Positions 10,513 to 20,071 of a stretch of DNA of 40,882 bases are shown piece by piece. The notes beneath the pieces are model-generated. The model worked only from the letters and a program-made list of their open reading frames with translations. It ran no database searches and was not told the origin of the DNA. Within the stretch, counting starts at the first letter, position 1; each line of letters starts with the position of its first letter. This DNA is from an uncultured Burkholderiales bacterium. Lineage in GTDB: Bacteria; Pseudomonadota; Gammaproteobacteria; Burkholderiales; Burkholderiaceae_C. The stretch lies in contig CAIKNE010000140.1 in the NCBI GenBank assembly GCA_903828695.1, positions 1-40,882 of the forward strand, read 5' to 3'. The position numbers and the translations under genes were made by a program.

Positions 10513-11232
10513 TTAGCCCGTCAACATGCCACGACTTGGTGCACTTAAGGCCTTGGAAGGACGACCGGGCTTGGCTTTGGCTACTCTTCGGTGCGTGCTG
10601 CGCTGAAGATGCTCAATAAAGGTGTCGTCGCCAAGAATCCACCCCCCCTTAAGAGTCTGCTCAATGTGCAGGAGTTCGTTACTGGAGAGTCCTTTTCTAA
10701 TCATTAACTCGTACTGCTCTTCACGCGCAAAGGGGGTATTCCCCAGATTCCATACATCTTCGTGCGCAGTGAGAAAAACATCGTTTCGCCGCCCGATGTA
10801 ATGCAGATGACTACTCCACTCGTAATCACCCGGGGCTTGATGCGCGGATGAGCGCTGGGGCAAGTAATCCATATAAATCAGACACTTTCTTAGCCACTCG
10901 CCGGATTGAACCACGCTTGATTTGTACCTCCCTCCCCACAAAGTTCCCGCTCTGTCGTAACGATTGTTGAAGTAGCGCACATAACTTCGCCCAAGGCCTT
11001 GCATCATTTTGGACAGGCCCTCATCGTTTTTTGGGGTAACCATCATATGCACCTGTGAGCTTAGCAATGTGTAGGCGTGAACCAACACATCCTCGCGCAC
11101 TGCTTGCTCATAAATGAAATTGAACATCCGCTCGAAGTCTAAGCGGTCTCTAAAAAGCGGTGCCCCCTCATTACCGATCAATAAAATGTAGTGAGCTTGC
11201 GAAGGGATGATCAAGCGGGGTAATCGGGCCAT
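10513..11232 (-). CDS. REP-associated tyrosine transposase-like protein (Y1/HUH family), probably inactive
   Basis: The 239-aa protein matches the TnpA-REP (Y1_Tnp, IS200-like) layout. It has an N-terminal MARLPRLIIPSQAHYILLIGNE in place of the usual R-x-P-R-L-V-x-P-G-x-x-H opening, a core LVHAYTLLSSQVHMMVTP, and a C-terminal helix region DYEWSSH. In active members the metal-binding HUH motif reads NHVH. Here the first histidine is replaced, giving Q60-V61-H62. The usual NPVRA block after the catalytic tyrosine is also altered (YMDYLPQRS, Y120 or Y123). The start has GAGGG about nine bases upstream. It lies 32 bases after the methyltransferase gene on the same strand, so it may be co-transcribed. 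Function is inferred to be lost or altered; the frame is intact. Confidence 0.85.
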   Translation of the reverse strand: MARLPRLIIPSQAHYILLIGNEGAPLFRDRLDFERMFNFIYEQAVREDVLVHAYTLLSSQVHMMVTPKNDEGLSKMMQGLGRSYVRYFNNRYDRAGTLWGGRYKSSVVQSGEWLRKCLIYMDYLPQRSSAHQAPGDYEWSSHLHYIGRRNDVFLTAHEDVWNLGNTPFAREEQYELMIRKGLSSNELLHIEQTLKGGWILGDDTFIEHLQRSTHRRVAKAKPGRPSKALSAPSRGMLTG

Positions 11233-11264
11233 ATCTCAGTCCCTCTTAGTAATTGGCGTTCATT

Positions 11265-12245
11265 TTAATGAAACACTTTTGCAAACCGCTTGTGCGCAGC
11301 ACTCTCTAGACCAAACTCCGCCACCAACGCTTTCAAACGCTCAGCTGAACTTTTTTTCTTTTGCCCTGTGTAGCGCGCCAAAATAATCTCATTTTTCATA
11401 CTGTGCTCCCACCCAACCAACTCGGTCACCGTGAGACTGTAGCCCTGGGATTCCAAATACAGACAGCGAAGTACATTCGTGATTTGACTCCCAAACTCCC
11501 GCGTATGCAGCGGATGCCTCCACAACTCAGCAAGGGGGGTGCGTGATAACGAAACCGCCTTAGCCCCCCTCAACACACCTGCCATCTCCGCTTGGCAACA
11601 AGGTACCAAAGCCATGAAATGGGCGCTTTTTTCTAAACCAAACGCAATAGCATCATCGGTTGCGCTGTCGCAGGCGTGAAGCGCTGTCACGATATCAATT
11701 TGAGAGGGTAAGCCGCCCTGATGTATAGCCTGATCAACACTCATATTCAAAAAAGTCATGCGCTCGAACCCTAACTTCCCGGCCAAGGTCTGGGAAGCCC
11801 CAACCAAATCCGCGCGCGTCTCAATGCCGTAAACATGGGCTTGCAATGAGCCTTCGATTTGGTCCCATTTGTTTTTAATCAGCAAATCATAAAGAATAAA
11901 ACCTAAATATGATTTTCCTGCCCCGTGATCGGCAATGGTCAGCACTGGAGATTCTGCGGGCTTATTATCATTCGTGTCAACTGTTACTGAGGGCTGGTTT
12001 TTTTTTCGCTCCACCAGTTCGTTAATTCCGGCCTCTATAAACTGAGTCAAATGATAGACCTGCTTTAGTTTTCGGCGCGAGTCCTGGTTCATTCGTCCTT
12101 CACGCGTCAAAATATGCAGCTCTTTTAAAAGCTCCAAGGACTGCCCCGGGCGAAGACCAAGCTCCTCCTCCAAGCTCTTTGGCATGGCGCGGCCTCCCCC
12201 AGCGCTGGCTTTGGCAGATTGCTTTTGCGTCTTAGTTTTTAACAT
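11265..12245 (-). CDS. class I SAM-dependent methyltransferase (PF13679-like)
   Basis: The protein has a SAM-binding glycine region ADHGAGKSYLGFILYDLL after an N-terminal Lys/Ala-rich part and an internal helical segment. It then has YGIETRADLVGAS and ALHACDSATDDAI, with a VPCCQAEM box. The D-x-G-x-GKSYL, HACD and VPCC motifs are those of the methyltransferase family PF13679. Substrate is not known from sequence. The ATG at 12243-12245 lies four bases after the DUF1415 stop and is preferred. A longer frame from 12281 would overlap the upstream gene by 32 bases. It gives 326 residues. It is probably co-transcribed with the DUF1415 gene. Confidence 0.82.
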   Translation of the reverse strand: MLKTKTQKQSAKASAGGGRAMPKSLEEELGLRPGQSLELLKELHILTREGRMNQDSRRKLKQVYHLTQFIEAGINELVERKKNQPSVTVDTNDNKPAESPVLTIADHGAGKSYLGFILYDLLIKNKWDQIEGSLQAHVYGIETRADLVGASQTLAGKLGFERMTFLNMSVDQAIHQGGLPSQIDIVTALHACDSATDDAIAFGLEKSAHFMALVPCCQAEMAGVLRGAKAVSLSRTPLAELWRHPLHTREFGSQITNVLRCLYLESQGYSLTVTELVGWEHSMKNEIILARYTGQKKKSSAERLKALVAEFGLESAAHKRFAKVFH

Positions 12246-12249
12246 ATCT

Positions 12250-12840
12250 TTAGTTCTTGATATTGCCAGTGGGCACGTCAACGGGGAGTTGCAAAATAGA
12301 GTGCAACGCCTCCCAACCCATGCCTCTCAAATTCCTCTGATTGCGCTCAACAATGGATTCAGCACTTAGTCCTGAATTGCGGGCGCGCTCGATACTATCT
12401 TCCCTTAAAAGATGCAGCGTGGGGTAAGGCGATCTATTGGTTGCATTGGCAGCGTCCCTCGGCTCAGAGCCTGCGAACTCATACTGCGGATGAAAATCCG
12501 CCAACTGCAACACCCCCCTCACCCCAAGTGCCTTGAGTCTTTTTCGACAAGACTCGACCAGGAAGTGAAAATCCAAAAAGTCACCTTCAAGGTCTGGCAA
12601 GATCAGTAGTGTTGTCTCAATCACCGCTGGATCCGAATCTCTCAGCAACCCTAATTCACTGTCCAAACAATCAGTTACTAAGCCTTGTTCGCGCTCAGCG
12701 CAAACTACGTAACGAATCAAGCCTTTAGTGAGCACGGGCTTGGCAAAGGGGCACAACTGTAAACCAACCACCACCCGCTCCACCCAAAGCATTGTTCGGT
12801 GAATGATTAGATCTGTGTCTTGGGCGTCTAGTTGGGTCAT
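12250..12840 (-). CDS. DUF1415 family protein
   Basis: The 196-aa protein has the family hallmark WVERVVVGLQLCPFAKPV near the N-terminus (about residues 19-36), a DFLDFHFLVE segment and QLADFHPQYEFAG, followed by NRSPYPTLHLLRE. These are the conserved blocks of DUF1415, a bacterial family with no assigned function. No signal peptide or membrane segment is visible, so it should be cytoplasmic. It is followed within four bases by the methyltransferase gene. A 73-base spacer separates it from dgt. Confidence 0.88.
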   Translation of the reverse strand: MTQLDAQDTDLIIHRTMLWVERVVVGLQLCPFAKPVLTKGLIRYVVCAEREQGLVTDCLDSELGLLRDSDPAVIETTLLILPDLEGDFLDFHFLVESCRKRLKALGVRGVLQLADFHPQYEFAGSEPRDAANATNRSPYPTLHLLREDSIERARNSGLSAESIVERNQRNLRGMGWEALHSILQLPVDVPTGNIKN

Positions 12841-12913
12841 TATTTTTTTAGATTTTGATATTTTTAAATTTCACCAACTTAGAAATTTCTCACGCAGCAC
12901 ACCCGCAAATCAC

Positions 12914-14191
12914 TCACAATGGCCTTGACCGAAGTGGAGCGCTGGAGGCGCAAAGCCTCGCATGCTCCGCACCCGCAAAACGGTCCGTCATACCTGCAAT
13001 GTAATCCGAGACCGCTCGGTATACATTAGTCCTTGATTGATAGTAGGGAGGCATTTCTTTGGGGTTAACTGTGTACGCGTGAAAGAGATCTGTCACAACC
13101 CCTTTTGCCCAATTGGTCGTGTCGATGACCTGGGGATGACGATAAAGGTTTTGAAATAAAAACCTTTTCAACTGACTCGATTGCTCACGCATAGGCTCGC
13201 TAAAACATACCAACGGCTGAGCGGCTCTGACATCATCTATGCTTTGAACACCACTGGAAGCTATCGCCTTTTGTGTTGAAGCAATGATGTCGTACACCTG
13301 CGCACTGAGCATTCTACGAATCGTCTCATACGCGGTCTTACGCGTTGATAACCCGCCAAATTCACGCTCCACACCCGATCGAAAACCCTCAAAAAGCGGA
13401 ACAGCCGATAGCTTCCCCATGTCAATCAAGCCTGAGCGAACGCCGTCATCGATATCGTGCGCGTTATAAGCCACTTCATCAGCCAAATTGCACAACTGGG
13501 CCTCCAAACTAGGCTGCTTGCGCTCTAAAAAACGAGAGCCTACACTCACAAAGTCCATTGTCTTAGATCCTTGGAGGTCTTGAGCGTTCGAAGTATTTTT
13601 TAAACCGTTTTGATTAAACGCTTCCGACTCCGAGTCAACCAAGTACCGAGCGTTGCTTGCTGAGCAGTGCTTTAAGATTCCTTCTCGCGTTTCAAAGCTT
13701 AAGTTAAGCCCCTCAAACTGAGGGTACCTCGACTCCAGTGAATCGACGACTCGAAGACTTTGGAAATTATGCTCAAAACCGCCGTAGTCGTGCATACAAG
13801 CGTTTAAAGCATCTTGACCCGCATGCCCAAAGGGGGTGTGGCCTAAATCGTGAGCAAGTGCTATTGCCTCAACCAAATCTTCGTTTAGCCCGAGCACCCG
13901 GGCTATAGAGCGCGCTAGTTGCGCGACCTCTAACGAATGCGTCATCCGAGTTCTAAATAAATCGCCCTCGTGGTTCAAAAAAACCTGAGTTTTGTAAACC
14001 AACCTTCTAAACGAGGTCGAGTGAACGATTCGGTCTCGGTCGCGTTGAAACGCATTCCTTGTTGGAGCGGCGGGCTCACTAAATCGCCGCCCTAAGGATT
14101 GCGCTGGATCACACGCATATGGAGCATACGGGGCGTGAGTTGACGCTACTCCGTTAAAGGATTCGTTTAGTATCCCTGTGAAAGCACTCAC
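12914..14191 (-). CDS. dgt: deoxyguanosinetriphosphate triphosphohydrolase-like protein
   Basis: The protein is an HD-superfamily dNTPase. It has the family opening [20 protein letters not shown] and [15 protein letters not shown], then the metal-binding histidines and HD pair in [11 protein letters not shown] and [15 protein letters not shown], and later [13 protein letters not shown]. It hydrolyses dNTPs to the nucleoside and triphosphate, shaping dNTP pools. The chosen GTG at 14189-14191 overlaps the aroB TGA as GTGA, implying coupling; the alternative GTG at 14198-14200 adds three residues. Family starts are usually close to the PYAPYACDP segment, so the first ~20 residues are variable. 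Confidence 0.92.
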   Translation of the reverse strand: MSAFTGILNESFNGVASTHAPYAPYACDPAQSLGRRFSEPAAPTRNAFQRDRDRIVHSTSFRRLVYKTQVFLNHEGDLFRTRMTHSLEVAQLARSIARVLGLNEDLVEAIALAHDLGHTPFGHAGQDALNACMHDYGGFEHNFQSLRVVDSLESRYPQFEGLNLSFETREGILKHCSASNARYLVDSESEAFNQNGLKNTSNAQDLQGSKTMDFVSVGSRFLERKQPSLEAQLCNLADEVAYNAHDIDDGVRSGLIDMGKLSAVPLFEGFRSGVEREFGGLSTRKTAYETIRRMLSAQVYDIIASTQKAIASSGVQSIDDVRAAQPLVCFSEPMREQSSQLKRFLFQNLYRHPQVIDTTNWAKGVVTDLFHAYTVNPKEMPPYYQSRTNVYRAVSDYIAGMTDRFAGAEHARLCASSAPLRSRPL

Positions 14192-15285
14192 AAACAGCAC
14201 TGCTCAATAACGTCTTGCACCACTGCGTCGTCGGCACCCATCACCACCGCGCGACCGGGGGAGTCAATCAGCACGAAACGGATTTGTCCATTCTGAGCTT
14301 TCTTGTCCACCCGCATATGTTCTAAATAAACGTGAGCGCCAAGTTTGGGCCCTTGCGTAGGCAGTCCAGCACGGGAAATCAAGCGCGTCAAACGCTCAAC
14401 AAAAGAGAGTTCCACCAATCCAAGCCTTTGAGAGAGATGGGCAGCCATCACCATACCGCAACCAACAGCCTCTCCGTGCAACCAAACACCAAAGCCAAGA
14501 CCCGCCTCAATGGCATGTCCAAAAGTGTGTCCAAAATTAAGTATGGCGCGCACCCCGCCCTCACGCTCATCGGCTCCCACAACACCCGCCTTGATCTCGC
14601 AACTTCTTTGCACAGCGTACGCCAAAGCGACGGGATCCTTAGCGATCAATGCATCTAAATGTTCCTCTATCCAAAGCATAAATGCCATGTCGGCGATAGG
14701 ACCATATTTGATGATTTCAGCAAGGCCTGCACTCAACTCGCGCTGCGCTAAGGTCTGAAGAGTATCCAAATCACAGACCACTCGTTCAGGTTGATAAAAG
14801 GCACCAATCATGTTCTTACCCAAAGGATGATTGATAGCGGTCTTGCCCCCAACAGAGGAGTCCACCTGTGCGAGCAGTGTCGTTGCGACTTGAACAAAGG
14901 GCACTCCCCGCATGTAGCATGCTGCAGCAAAGCCTGTCATATCGCCAATGACGCCCCCGCCCAGGGCAAACAAAGTGGTTTTGCGGTCCGCCCCCTCCCC
15001 TAAGAGTTGATCAAAAATCAAATTGAGCGTCTCAAAGGTTTTGTAGACCTCCCCGTCAGGCAAGCTCAGTACGATGACCCTTGAATACAAAGACTCCAAC
15101 GCTGCTCTGAGTTTTGGGGCGTACAAAGGTGCAATCGTCTGGTTCGTCACTATCAGGGCACATGACGCCTTGGGCAAATCCTGCCAAGTCAGCGGATTTG
15201 AGAGTAAGTTTTCTCCAATCAAAATGGAGTAACTCCGATCGCCAAGTGAGATTGGCACGCAGGCCGTAGCAACGCTGGTATTCAT
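14188..15285 (-). CDS. aroB: 3-dehydroquinate synthase
   Basis: The 365-aa protein converts DAHP to 3-dehydroquinate in the shikimate pathway. It has the NAD-binding [20 protein letters not shown], the substrate segment [20 protein letters not shown], and metal-binding residues in GHTFGHAIE and the later [10 protein letters not shown]. Length matches the family. Its ATG overlaps the aroK stop by four bases (ATGA) and its stop overlaps the dgt start, so aroK-aroB-dgt form a tightly coupled unit. Confidence 0.97.
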   Translation of the reverse strand: MNTSVATACVPISLGDRSYSILIGENLLSNPLTWQDLPKASCALIVTNQTIAPLYAPKLRAALESLYSRVIVLSLPDGEVYKTFETLNLIFDQLLGEGADRKTTLFALGGGVIGDMTGFAAACYMRGVPFVQVATTLLAQVDSSVGGKTAINHPLGKNMIGAFYQPERVVCDLDTLQTLAQRELSAGLAEIIKYGPIADMAFMLWIEEHLDALIAKDPVALAYAVQRSCEIKAGVVGADEREGGVRAILNFGHTFGHAIEAGLGFGVWLHGEAVGCGMVMAAHLSQRLGLVELSFVERLTRLISRAGLPTQGPKLGAHVYLEHMRVDKKAQNGQIRFVLIDSPGRAVVMGADDAVVQDVIEQCCL

Positions 15286-15842
15286 TTATCCGAGCCTATG
15301 TGTTGATGGATTAAGGGGCTATTTTCTAAGCCAGCAAAATGATCTTGCTCGAGTTGAGCAATGATGTTGTGAACCATATTAGATATTTTGGGACGCCCCG
15401 TCTCAACCACATGATGTGCAGTCTCTCGGTATAGGGGGTCGCGTATGCGAAAGATCTCTCTTAGCCTAGCCAAAGGGTCTGACACTTGCAATAGAGGCCT
15501 GTTTTGATCATGCTTGAGCCTCCTAAAAACCTCCTCCGGAGTGGCTCTAAGGTAGAAGACCTTTGCACGGTTTTTCAGCGCCTCACGGTTAGCACTGCGC
15601 ACCACAGTACCCCCCCCCGTTGAGATGACACCGTAATCGCCTTGCAAGAGTTGGTCAATGACCTGTGCCTCAATATCTCTAAAACGGTCTTCCCCCTCGA
15701 CCTCGAAGAACTCTCGAATTGAGCAACCCAAGCGCTCCTCAATCGCATGATCCGAATCGATGAAATTCAAATTTAATCTACGGGCCAGTTGCCTACCAAC
15801 CGTAGACTTTCCACTTCCCGGGAGACCCACTAATGCCAACAC
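15282..15842 (-). CDS. aroK: shikimate kinase
   Basis: The 186-aa protein phosphorylates shikimate with ATP. It has Walker [10 protein letters not shown] at residues 6-14, the substrate aspartate motif [11 protein letters not shown], the [13 protein letters not shown] region and the STGGGTVVR glycine stretch. The start is GTG with an AGAGG about eight bases upstream; the frame extends no further usefully. It is first in aroK-aroB-dgt. In many beta- and gammaproteobacteria the preceding gene is pilQ, but here no pilQ remnant is seen upstream. Confidence 0.96.
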   Translation of the reverse strand: MLALVGLPGSGKSTVGRQLARRLNLNFIDSDHAIEERLGCSIREFFEVEGEDRFRDIEAQVIDQLLQGDYGVISTGGGTVVRSANREALKNRAKVFYLRATPEEVFRRLKHDQNRPLLQVSDPLARLREIFRIRDPLYRETAHHVVETGRPKISNMVHNIIAQLEQDHFAGLENSPLIHQHIGSDK

Positions 15843-16309
15843 AGTCTGCCTCTTTCTGTTAAAAACTCAGCCCAAGATGCACCCGGGAGAAGCATAGATT
15901 CAAATAACCCACCTGCAACACCGCCGGTTCTGCAAAAGGGTGTGTGCTCATAAGGCGCAAAGCATTTGCGTTTGCGCCTGCGTAAAAGTCTAATGGCGTA
16001 TTTTAATTGGGTTCTGGCACCGCTCAGCCCTGAGCTCAACTTAAGGGGGTACTCACACCCCTTCTTTTCCAGCAATTGCGCACAAAATACAGAATTTGAA
16101 CACTGTGCGTTCTCTCCCAAGGGGTGGAGCAGCTTACTAAACAAATATCCAAACCTTATCAGACCTTTTCAATTTGAATAGGTTTGCCAGATTGGCTAAA
16201 TCTCTAGAGCCATTGCCATTCTTTGCGTGGTTGTATAAAATAACAGTGTGCAAAAGCAAGCGCACATCGCTCGCCCCATCTTCACCTTCCAGACACGCCT
16301 GTCGTCAAC
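15843..16309. other. gene-poor stretch upstream of aroK
   Basis: I see no convincing gene. A 104-codon minus-strand frame (15830-16144) overlaps the aroK start and has no motif or good start. A perfect 8-bp inverted repeat, GGCGCAAA at 15954-15961 with TTTGCGCC at 15971-15978, is present without a T-tract. Promoter activity for aroK should lie in the part nearest 15850. The right part passes into the transposase relic. Confidence 0.5.
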
Positions 16310-16930
16310 TGAGTCGCATGCAATGGCACTGGATGCCTACGCCCAAGCTCTACGGCAAGACGACAGACCAGGGCAAGGCGCTGATTGGCGATGCGGCCGT
16401 GCGGATTGCTGATTTGGCCAAGGCCAGCAGTAAGCCTATCGTTATCGAGAATCTGGACTTCTCCAAGAAAAAGGCCGAACGCGAAGCAACCCACAAGCCC
16501 TTGGCGCGCATGCTCTCATCGGTTGCTCGCAACAAGGTGATCTTCAGCATCAAGGCTGCGGCATTACGGCGCGGCATTACGGCGCGGCATCGAAGTCATT
16601 GAAGTGAACCCGGCGTACACGTCGGTGATCGGCGCGCCCAACCACGCGCAAGTTAAAGGTATTTCAGTTCATATGGGCGCGACTTTGGCCATAGCCCGAA
16701 GAGATCTGGGCCTCTGTGAGAAACCGCCCAAGCAGGAGGCCATCGCGCCTGCCCGTAACGGTGGCCAGGTCACCTTCTGCGCGCCTGCAAGGATGCGCGC
16801 AGAAGCATGTGTGGTCGCACTGGGGGGAAGATCAGAACAGCCCTGAAAGCGGCGCATGTAGCGCATGGTCGGCCTGGTGAGCCCAAAGGCAAGCCAGCAC
16901 CTCTGACTCCCGCAAGGCGGTCATTGGGTG
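16310..16930 (+). pseudogene. degraded IS200/IS605 TnpB-related transposase
   Basis: Translation in three frames gives consecutive pieces of one TnpB-related protein. The pieces are GKALIGDAAVRIADLAKA then KPIVIENLDFSKKKAE (conserved Glu codon 16447-16449), then after a shift EVIEVNPAYTSVIG and GISVHMGATLAIARRDLG, then KHVWSHWG, and finally KIRTALKAAHVAHGR. At least three frameshifts are present: a 13-bp tandem duplication at 16561-16586, one near 16795-16803, and one in the G run at 16822-16827. The zinc-finger cysteines of classical TnpB are not seen, as in the TnpB-related subgroup. The N-terminal half is missing. The stretch is visibly GC-richer than its flanks, consistent with transfer from outside. 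Confidence 0.82.
16561..16586. repeat. 13-bp tandem duplication that breaks the transposase frame
   Basis: GCATTACGGCGCG occurs twice in tandem (16561-16573 and 16574-16586), then a partial third copy begins GCAT. Removing one copy restores a continuous reading from ALRRGI into EVIEVNPAYTSVIG. It is a simple slippage-type inactivating mutation. Confidence 0.9.
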
Positions 16931-17123
16931 CTAAGCGGCCATTCACGGTGCAATCCCGTGAGGCGAATCGTCAGCAGCACTGTTCGGCTGGCGTGGATTT
17001 CCAAGACGTCCCATGCTGATGTTTAGTCAGGCATGGGTAGGTTTGGTTAGGTCTTTAGGAACGGTTAAACTCGGGCAAGAATCAATACAACTCGTTGTTA
17101 CCTAAGCGGTAAGCGGTCTAAAA
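16931..17123. other. possible right-end remnant of the IS and ponA upstream region
   Basis: No gene is seen. CACGG/CCGTG (about 16945-16960) can form a small hairpin like those near the right ends of TnpB-type elements, but I cannot assign an end. The last 80 bases should carry the ponA promoter; I see no strong match. Confidence 0.35.
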
Positions 17124-19526
17124 ATGCCATTGTTTTCATTTAAATCCAAAAAATCTGATCCAGCCCCCAAGCCAGAATCGATCGCTGAGCGCCCACCCGA
17201 GTCAACACTTGGACAGCTTTTGTTCACCTTCTTTAGTTGGGCTATAGGACTCAGCGTTGCGGGCGCGCTCGCTCTGGGCATGATTGTTGGCATTTCCTTG
17301 GCAATTGCTTACCCCCAACTCCCCGACATCTCAGATCTTGCCGATTACAGACCCAAGCTCTCAATGCGTGTGTACTCAGTTGAGGGCAAATTGATCGGCG
17401 AATTTGGCGAGGAGCGCAGGACCCTCACCGCCTTCAAAGATATTCCCCAAATCATGAAAGATGCAGTCCTCGCCATTGAGGATGCACGCTTTTACGAGCA
17501 CGGCGGAGTTGACTATCTGGGCCTACTGCGGGCGAGTATCGCCAACTTGGGACACGCTAAAAGCCAAGGTGCGTCAACCATCACCATGCAAGTCGCAAGG
17601 AACGTTTACCTCTCCTCTGAGAAAACGTTCACCAGGAAGATCTACGAGATTTTATTGACTCTAAAGCTTGAGCACATGCTGAGTAAGGATCAAATCTTTG
17701 AGATTTATTTAAATCAAATTTTTCTGGGCAACAGGGCCTACGGTTTTGCCGCCGCCTCACAGGCCTATTTCGGCAAACCCATTCAACAAATCTCGATTGC
17801 TGAGGCAGCGATGCTGGCAGGCCTGCCTAAAGCGCCCTCTGCCTACAACCCCATCAACAACCCCAAGCGCGCACGGATCCGCCAGCAGTACATCATTGAG
17901 CGCATGTTAGAAAACGGCTTTATCACCAAGGAGCAAGCTCAAACCGCCAAAGAAGAAGAGCTGCACATCCGCACCGCAGCAGTTGTCACACAAACCCACG
18001 CCGAATATGTGGCGGAAATGGTGCGTCAGCTAATGTTTGCACAGTACGGAACTGACGTTTATACGCGGGGCTTAAATGTTTACACAACCATTAAGGCCGA
18101 AGATCAAGAGGTCGCCTACCAAGCCCTTCGACGCGGAATAATGGATTACGAGTTGCGTCAGGTTTACCGTGGACCTGAGCGTTTTATTACGCTACCAACA
18201 GATCCCTCTGACTTAGCAGATGCCATCGACGATGCGCTAGTAGACCAAGGCGACAAAGGTGATCTATTGTCTGCAGTCGTGCTTGAAGCCACCCCCAAAA
18301 TGGTCAGAGCAATGCGGCTCAACAGTGAGTTAATCGAGATCACGGGCGATGGGCTCAAGCCTGTTCAATCGGGGCTAAGTGAGAAAGCCCCTCCCAATAT
18401 CAAATTGCGTCCTGGTGCTTTGATCAGAATAGTGAAGGATCCGGCCAAAAGTACTTGGTCTATCACTCAACTCCCCGAAGTAGAAGGTGCGTTTGTTGCC
18501 ATGGATCCCCGCGACGGAGCCATCCGCTCACTCGTAGGTGGGTTTGATTTCGAGAAAAACAAATTCAACCACGTGACTCAAGCTTGGCGTCAACCGGGCT
18601 CTGGGTTTAAGCCTTTCATTTACTCTGCAGCACTTGAGAAGGGATTTACGCCAACTACCATCATCAATGATGGCCCACTGTTCTTTGACGCCAGTGAGAC
18701 GGGCGGACAAGCGTGGGAGCCCAAAAATTACGAGGGCAAATTTGAGGGTCCTATTCCTTTAAAAACAGGTCTCGCAAAATCTTTGAACATGATCTCCATT
18801 CGAATACTCAACTCGATTGGTACCCAGTACGCACAAAAATGGATTACTCGTTTTGGATTTGAAGCGGAGAAGCACCCCCCTTACCTAACGATGGCCTTGG
18901 GAGCAGGCTCAGTAACGCCCCTGCAACTTGCTGTCGGGTACTCCGTGTTTGCAAATGGTGGGTATTTAATGAATCCCTACATCATCACAAAAGTAGTGGA
19001 CCCCTTGGGCAAAGTGCTCACCGAATACACGCCCGCCGAGCAAGAGGAGTCCTCTCGCGTGATCGATCAACGAAATGCATTTTTGATGTCCACACTTTTA
19101 CAAGAAGTGACGCGGGTTGGAACCGCTGCGCGTGCGCAGGCCGTTTTGAAACGTCCCGATATCTACGGTAAAACTGGAACAACCAATGACTCCTTAGATG
19201 CTTGGTTCTCCGGGTATCAGCCCACCCTAACAGCAATTACTTGGATCGGCTACGACACACCGCGCAAACTTGGAGACCACGAGACAGGGGGCGGGCTGAG
19301 CCTACCCGTTTGGATTCGCTATATGCAACAAGCCCTTAAAAACGTTCCCATCACTGAGATTGGACCGCCCCCTACTGGGGTAGTGCGAGAAGGGGTGGAT
19401 TGGTACTTTACAGAATTCGCTCACGGAGCGGGTGTGACCAGTCTCGGCGTAGAAGGAGCCGCTACAACTGAGTCCAACGCAGCAGGGGAAGAGCGTAAAA
19501 AGATTCTTGATATTTTTAAGAATTAG
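17124..19526 (+). CDS. mrcA: penicillin-binding protein 1A (bifunctional transglycosylase/transpeptidase)
   Basis: The 800-aa class A PBP polymerises and cross-links peptidoglycan. It has a cytoplasmic N-terminus, one transmembrane helix (about residues 35-62), a GT51 domain with EDARFYEHGGVDYLG, GASTITMQVARN and KILEIYLN-like motifs, an inserted OB-type region, and a transpeptidase domain. The active-site serine is in PGSGFKPF (SxxK), the second motif is SLN in AKSLNMIS and the third is KTGTTND. It is full length. It is also called ponA. It is transcribed away from aroK; the neighbourhood ponA-(pilMNOPQ)-aroK-aroB is shared by many proteobacteria, with the pil genes absent here. Confidence 0.96.
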   Translation: MPLFSFKSKKSDPAPKPESIAERPPESTLGQLLFTFFSWAIGLSVAGALALGMIVGISLAIAYPQLPDISDLADYRPKLSMRVYSVEGKLIGEFGEERRTLTAFKDIPQIMKDAVLAIEDARFYEHGGVDYLGLLRASIANLGHAKSQGASTITMQVARNVYLSSEKTFTRKIYEILLTLKLEHMLSKDQIFEIYLNQIFLGNRAYGFAAASQAYFGKPIQQISIAEAAMLAGLPKAPSAYNPINNPKRARIRQQYIIERMLENGFITKEQAQTAKEEELHIRTAAVVTQTHAEYVAEMVRQLMFAQYGTDVYTRGLNVYTTIKAEDQEVAYQALRRGIMDYELRQVYRGPERFITLPTDPSDLADAIDDALVDQGDKGDLLSAVVLEATPKMVRAMRLNSELIEITGDGLKPVQSGLSEKAPPNIKLRPGALIRIVKDPAKSTWSITQLPEVEGAFVAMDPRDGAIRSLVGGFDFEKNKFNHVTQAWRQPGSGFKPFIYSAALEKGFTPTTIINDGPLFFDASETGGQAWEPKNYEGKFEGPIPLKTGLAKSLNMISIRILNSIGTQYAQKWITRFGFEAEKHPPYLTMALGAGSVTPLQLAVGYSVFANGGYLMNPYIITKVVDPLGKVLTEYTPAEQEESSRVIDQRNAFLMSTLLQEVTRVGTAARAQAVLKRPDIYGKTGTTNDSLDAWFSGYQPTLTAITWIGYDTPRKLGDHETGGGLSLPVWIRYMQQALKNVPITEIGPPPTGVVREGVDWYFTEFAHGAGVTSLGVEGAATTESNAAGEERKKILDIFKN

Positions 19527-19546
19527 CCGTCTAATGCCTACGCCCT

Positions 19547-19583
19547 AAGCCCCTTTAAGTCTGTACTAGACAGGGGAGCTTTT
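19547..19583 (+). terminator. rho-independent terminator after ponA
   Basis: AAGCCCCT pairs with AGGGGAGCTT around an inner GTCT-gtact-AGAC hairpin (19559-19571), and TTTT follows at 19580-19583. It begins 20 bases after the ponA stop and runs into the end of the convergent cyaY gene. Confidence 0.6.
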
Positions 19584-19904
19584 AAATAAAAGACTCAACC
19601 CTGACTGTGCACATGCATCTTTACTCAACTGGGCCCAAAATTCGCCCTGCCCCTTGGTGTCCAACCAGCGCGCCCCGTCTGAGCGAAAATGATAGCCCCC
19701 AGAGCGCGCGGCTAACCAAACCTCTTGAAGCGGTTTTTGTAAGTTAACAATGATTTGACTCTTATTGGCAAAGGTCAAAGTAATCATTGAGCCCGTTCGT
19801 TGGTTATCGATATCTGCATCTGACTGTTCGTTGATAAGATCACAGTTTTGTTCTAAAGCTTTGAGCAGGGCCTCTGCATGCTCCAAGAATTCGAGATCAG
19901 TCAT
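19566..19904 (-). CDS. cyaY: frataxin-like protein CyaY
   Basis: The 112-aa protein matches bacterial frataxin. It begins [18 protein letters not shown] and has a central acidic helix, an [25 protein letters not shown] beta-sheet region, then the family signature SGGYHF and GARWLDT. Frataxin binds iron and modulates Fe-S cluster assembly. The ATG at 19902-19904 matches the family N-terminus. A longer frame to 19985 only adds an unrelated hydrophobic stretch. It lies divergent from lptM-lysA, a conserved pairing in Burkholderiales. Confidence 0.9.
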   Translation of the reverse strand: MTDLEFLEHAEALLKALEQNCDLINEQSDADIDNQRTGSMITLTFANKSQIIVNLQKPLQEVWLAARSGGYHFRSDGARWLDTKGQGEFWAQLSKDACAQSGLSLLFKSSPV

Positions 19905-20071
19905 AAAAAAATCACCAATTATTGAGGATAAGAAAAAAACAAGATTTAAAAGAAATCCCATACCATTTGATGGGAGTCGGTACAATTTACATGCTCGGAC
20001 TTACCCATTTTAAGCAACACCAATTACCATGGCCTTTGAAAGGGCTAAATATTAATGTCTGCACATCAAAA

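Noticed and set aside
15830-16144. 104-codon minus-strand frame overlapping the aroK start
   Set aside because: No recognisable domain, overlap with a certain gene and no supporting start signals.
19905-19985. 27-residue hydrophobic extension of CyaY
   Set aside because: Frataxin is a soluble cytoplasmic protein and homologues start at MTDLEF-like residues.
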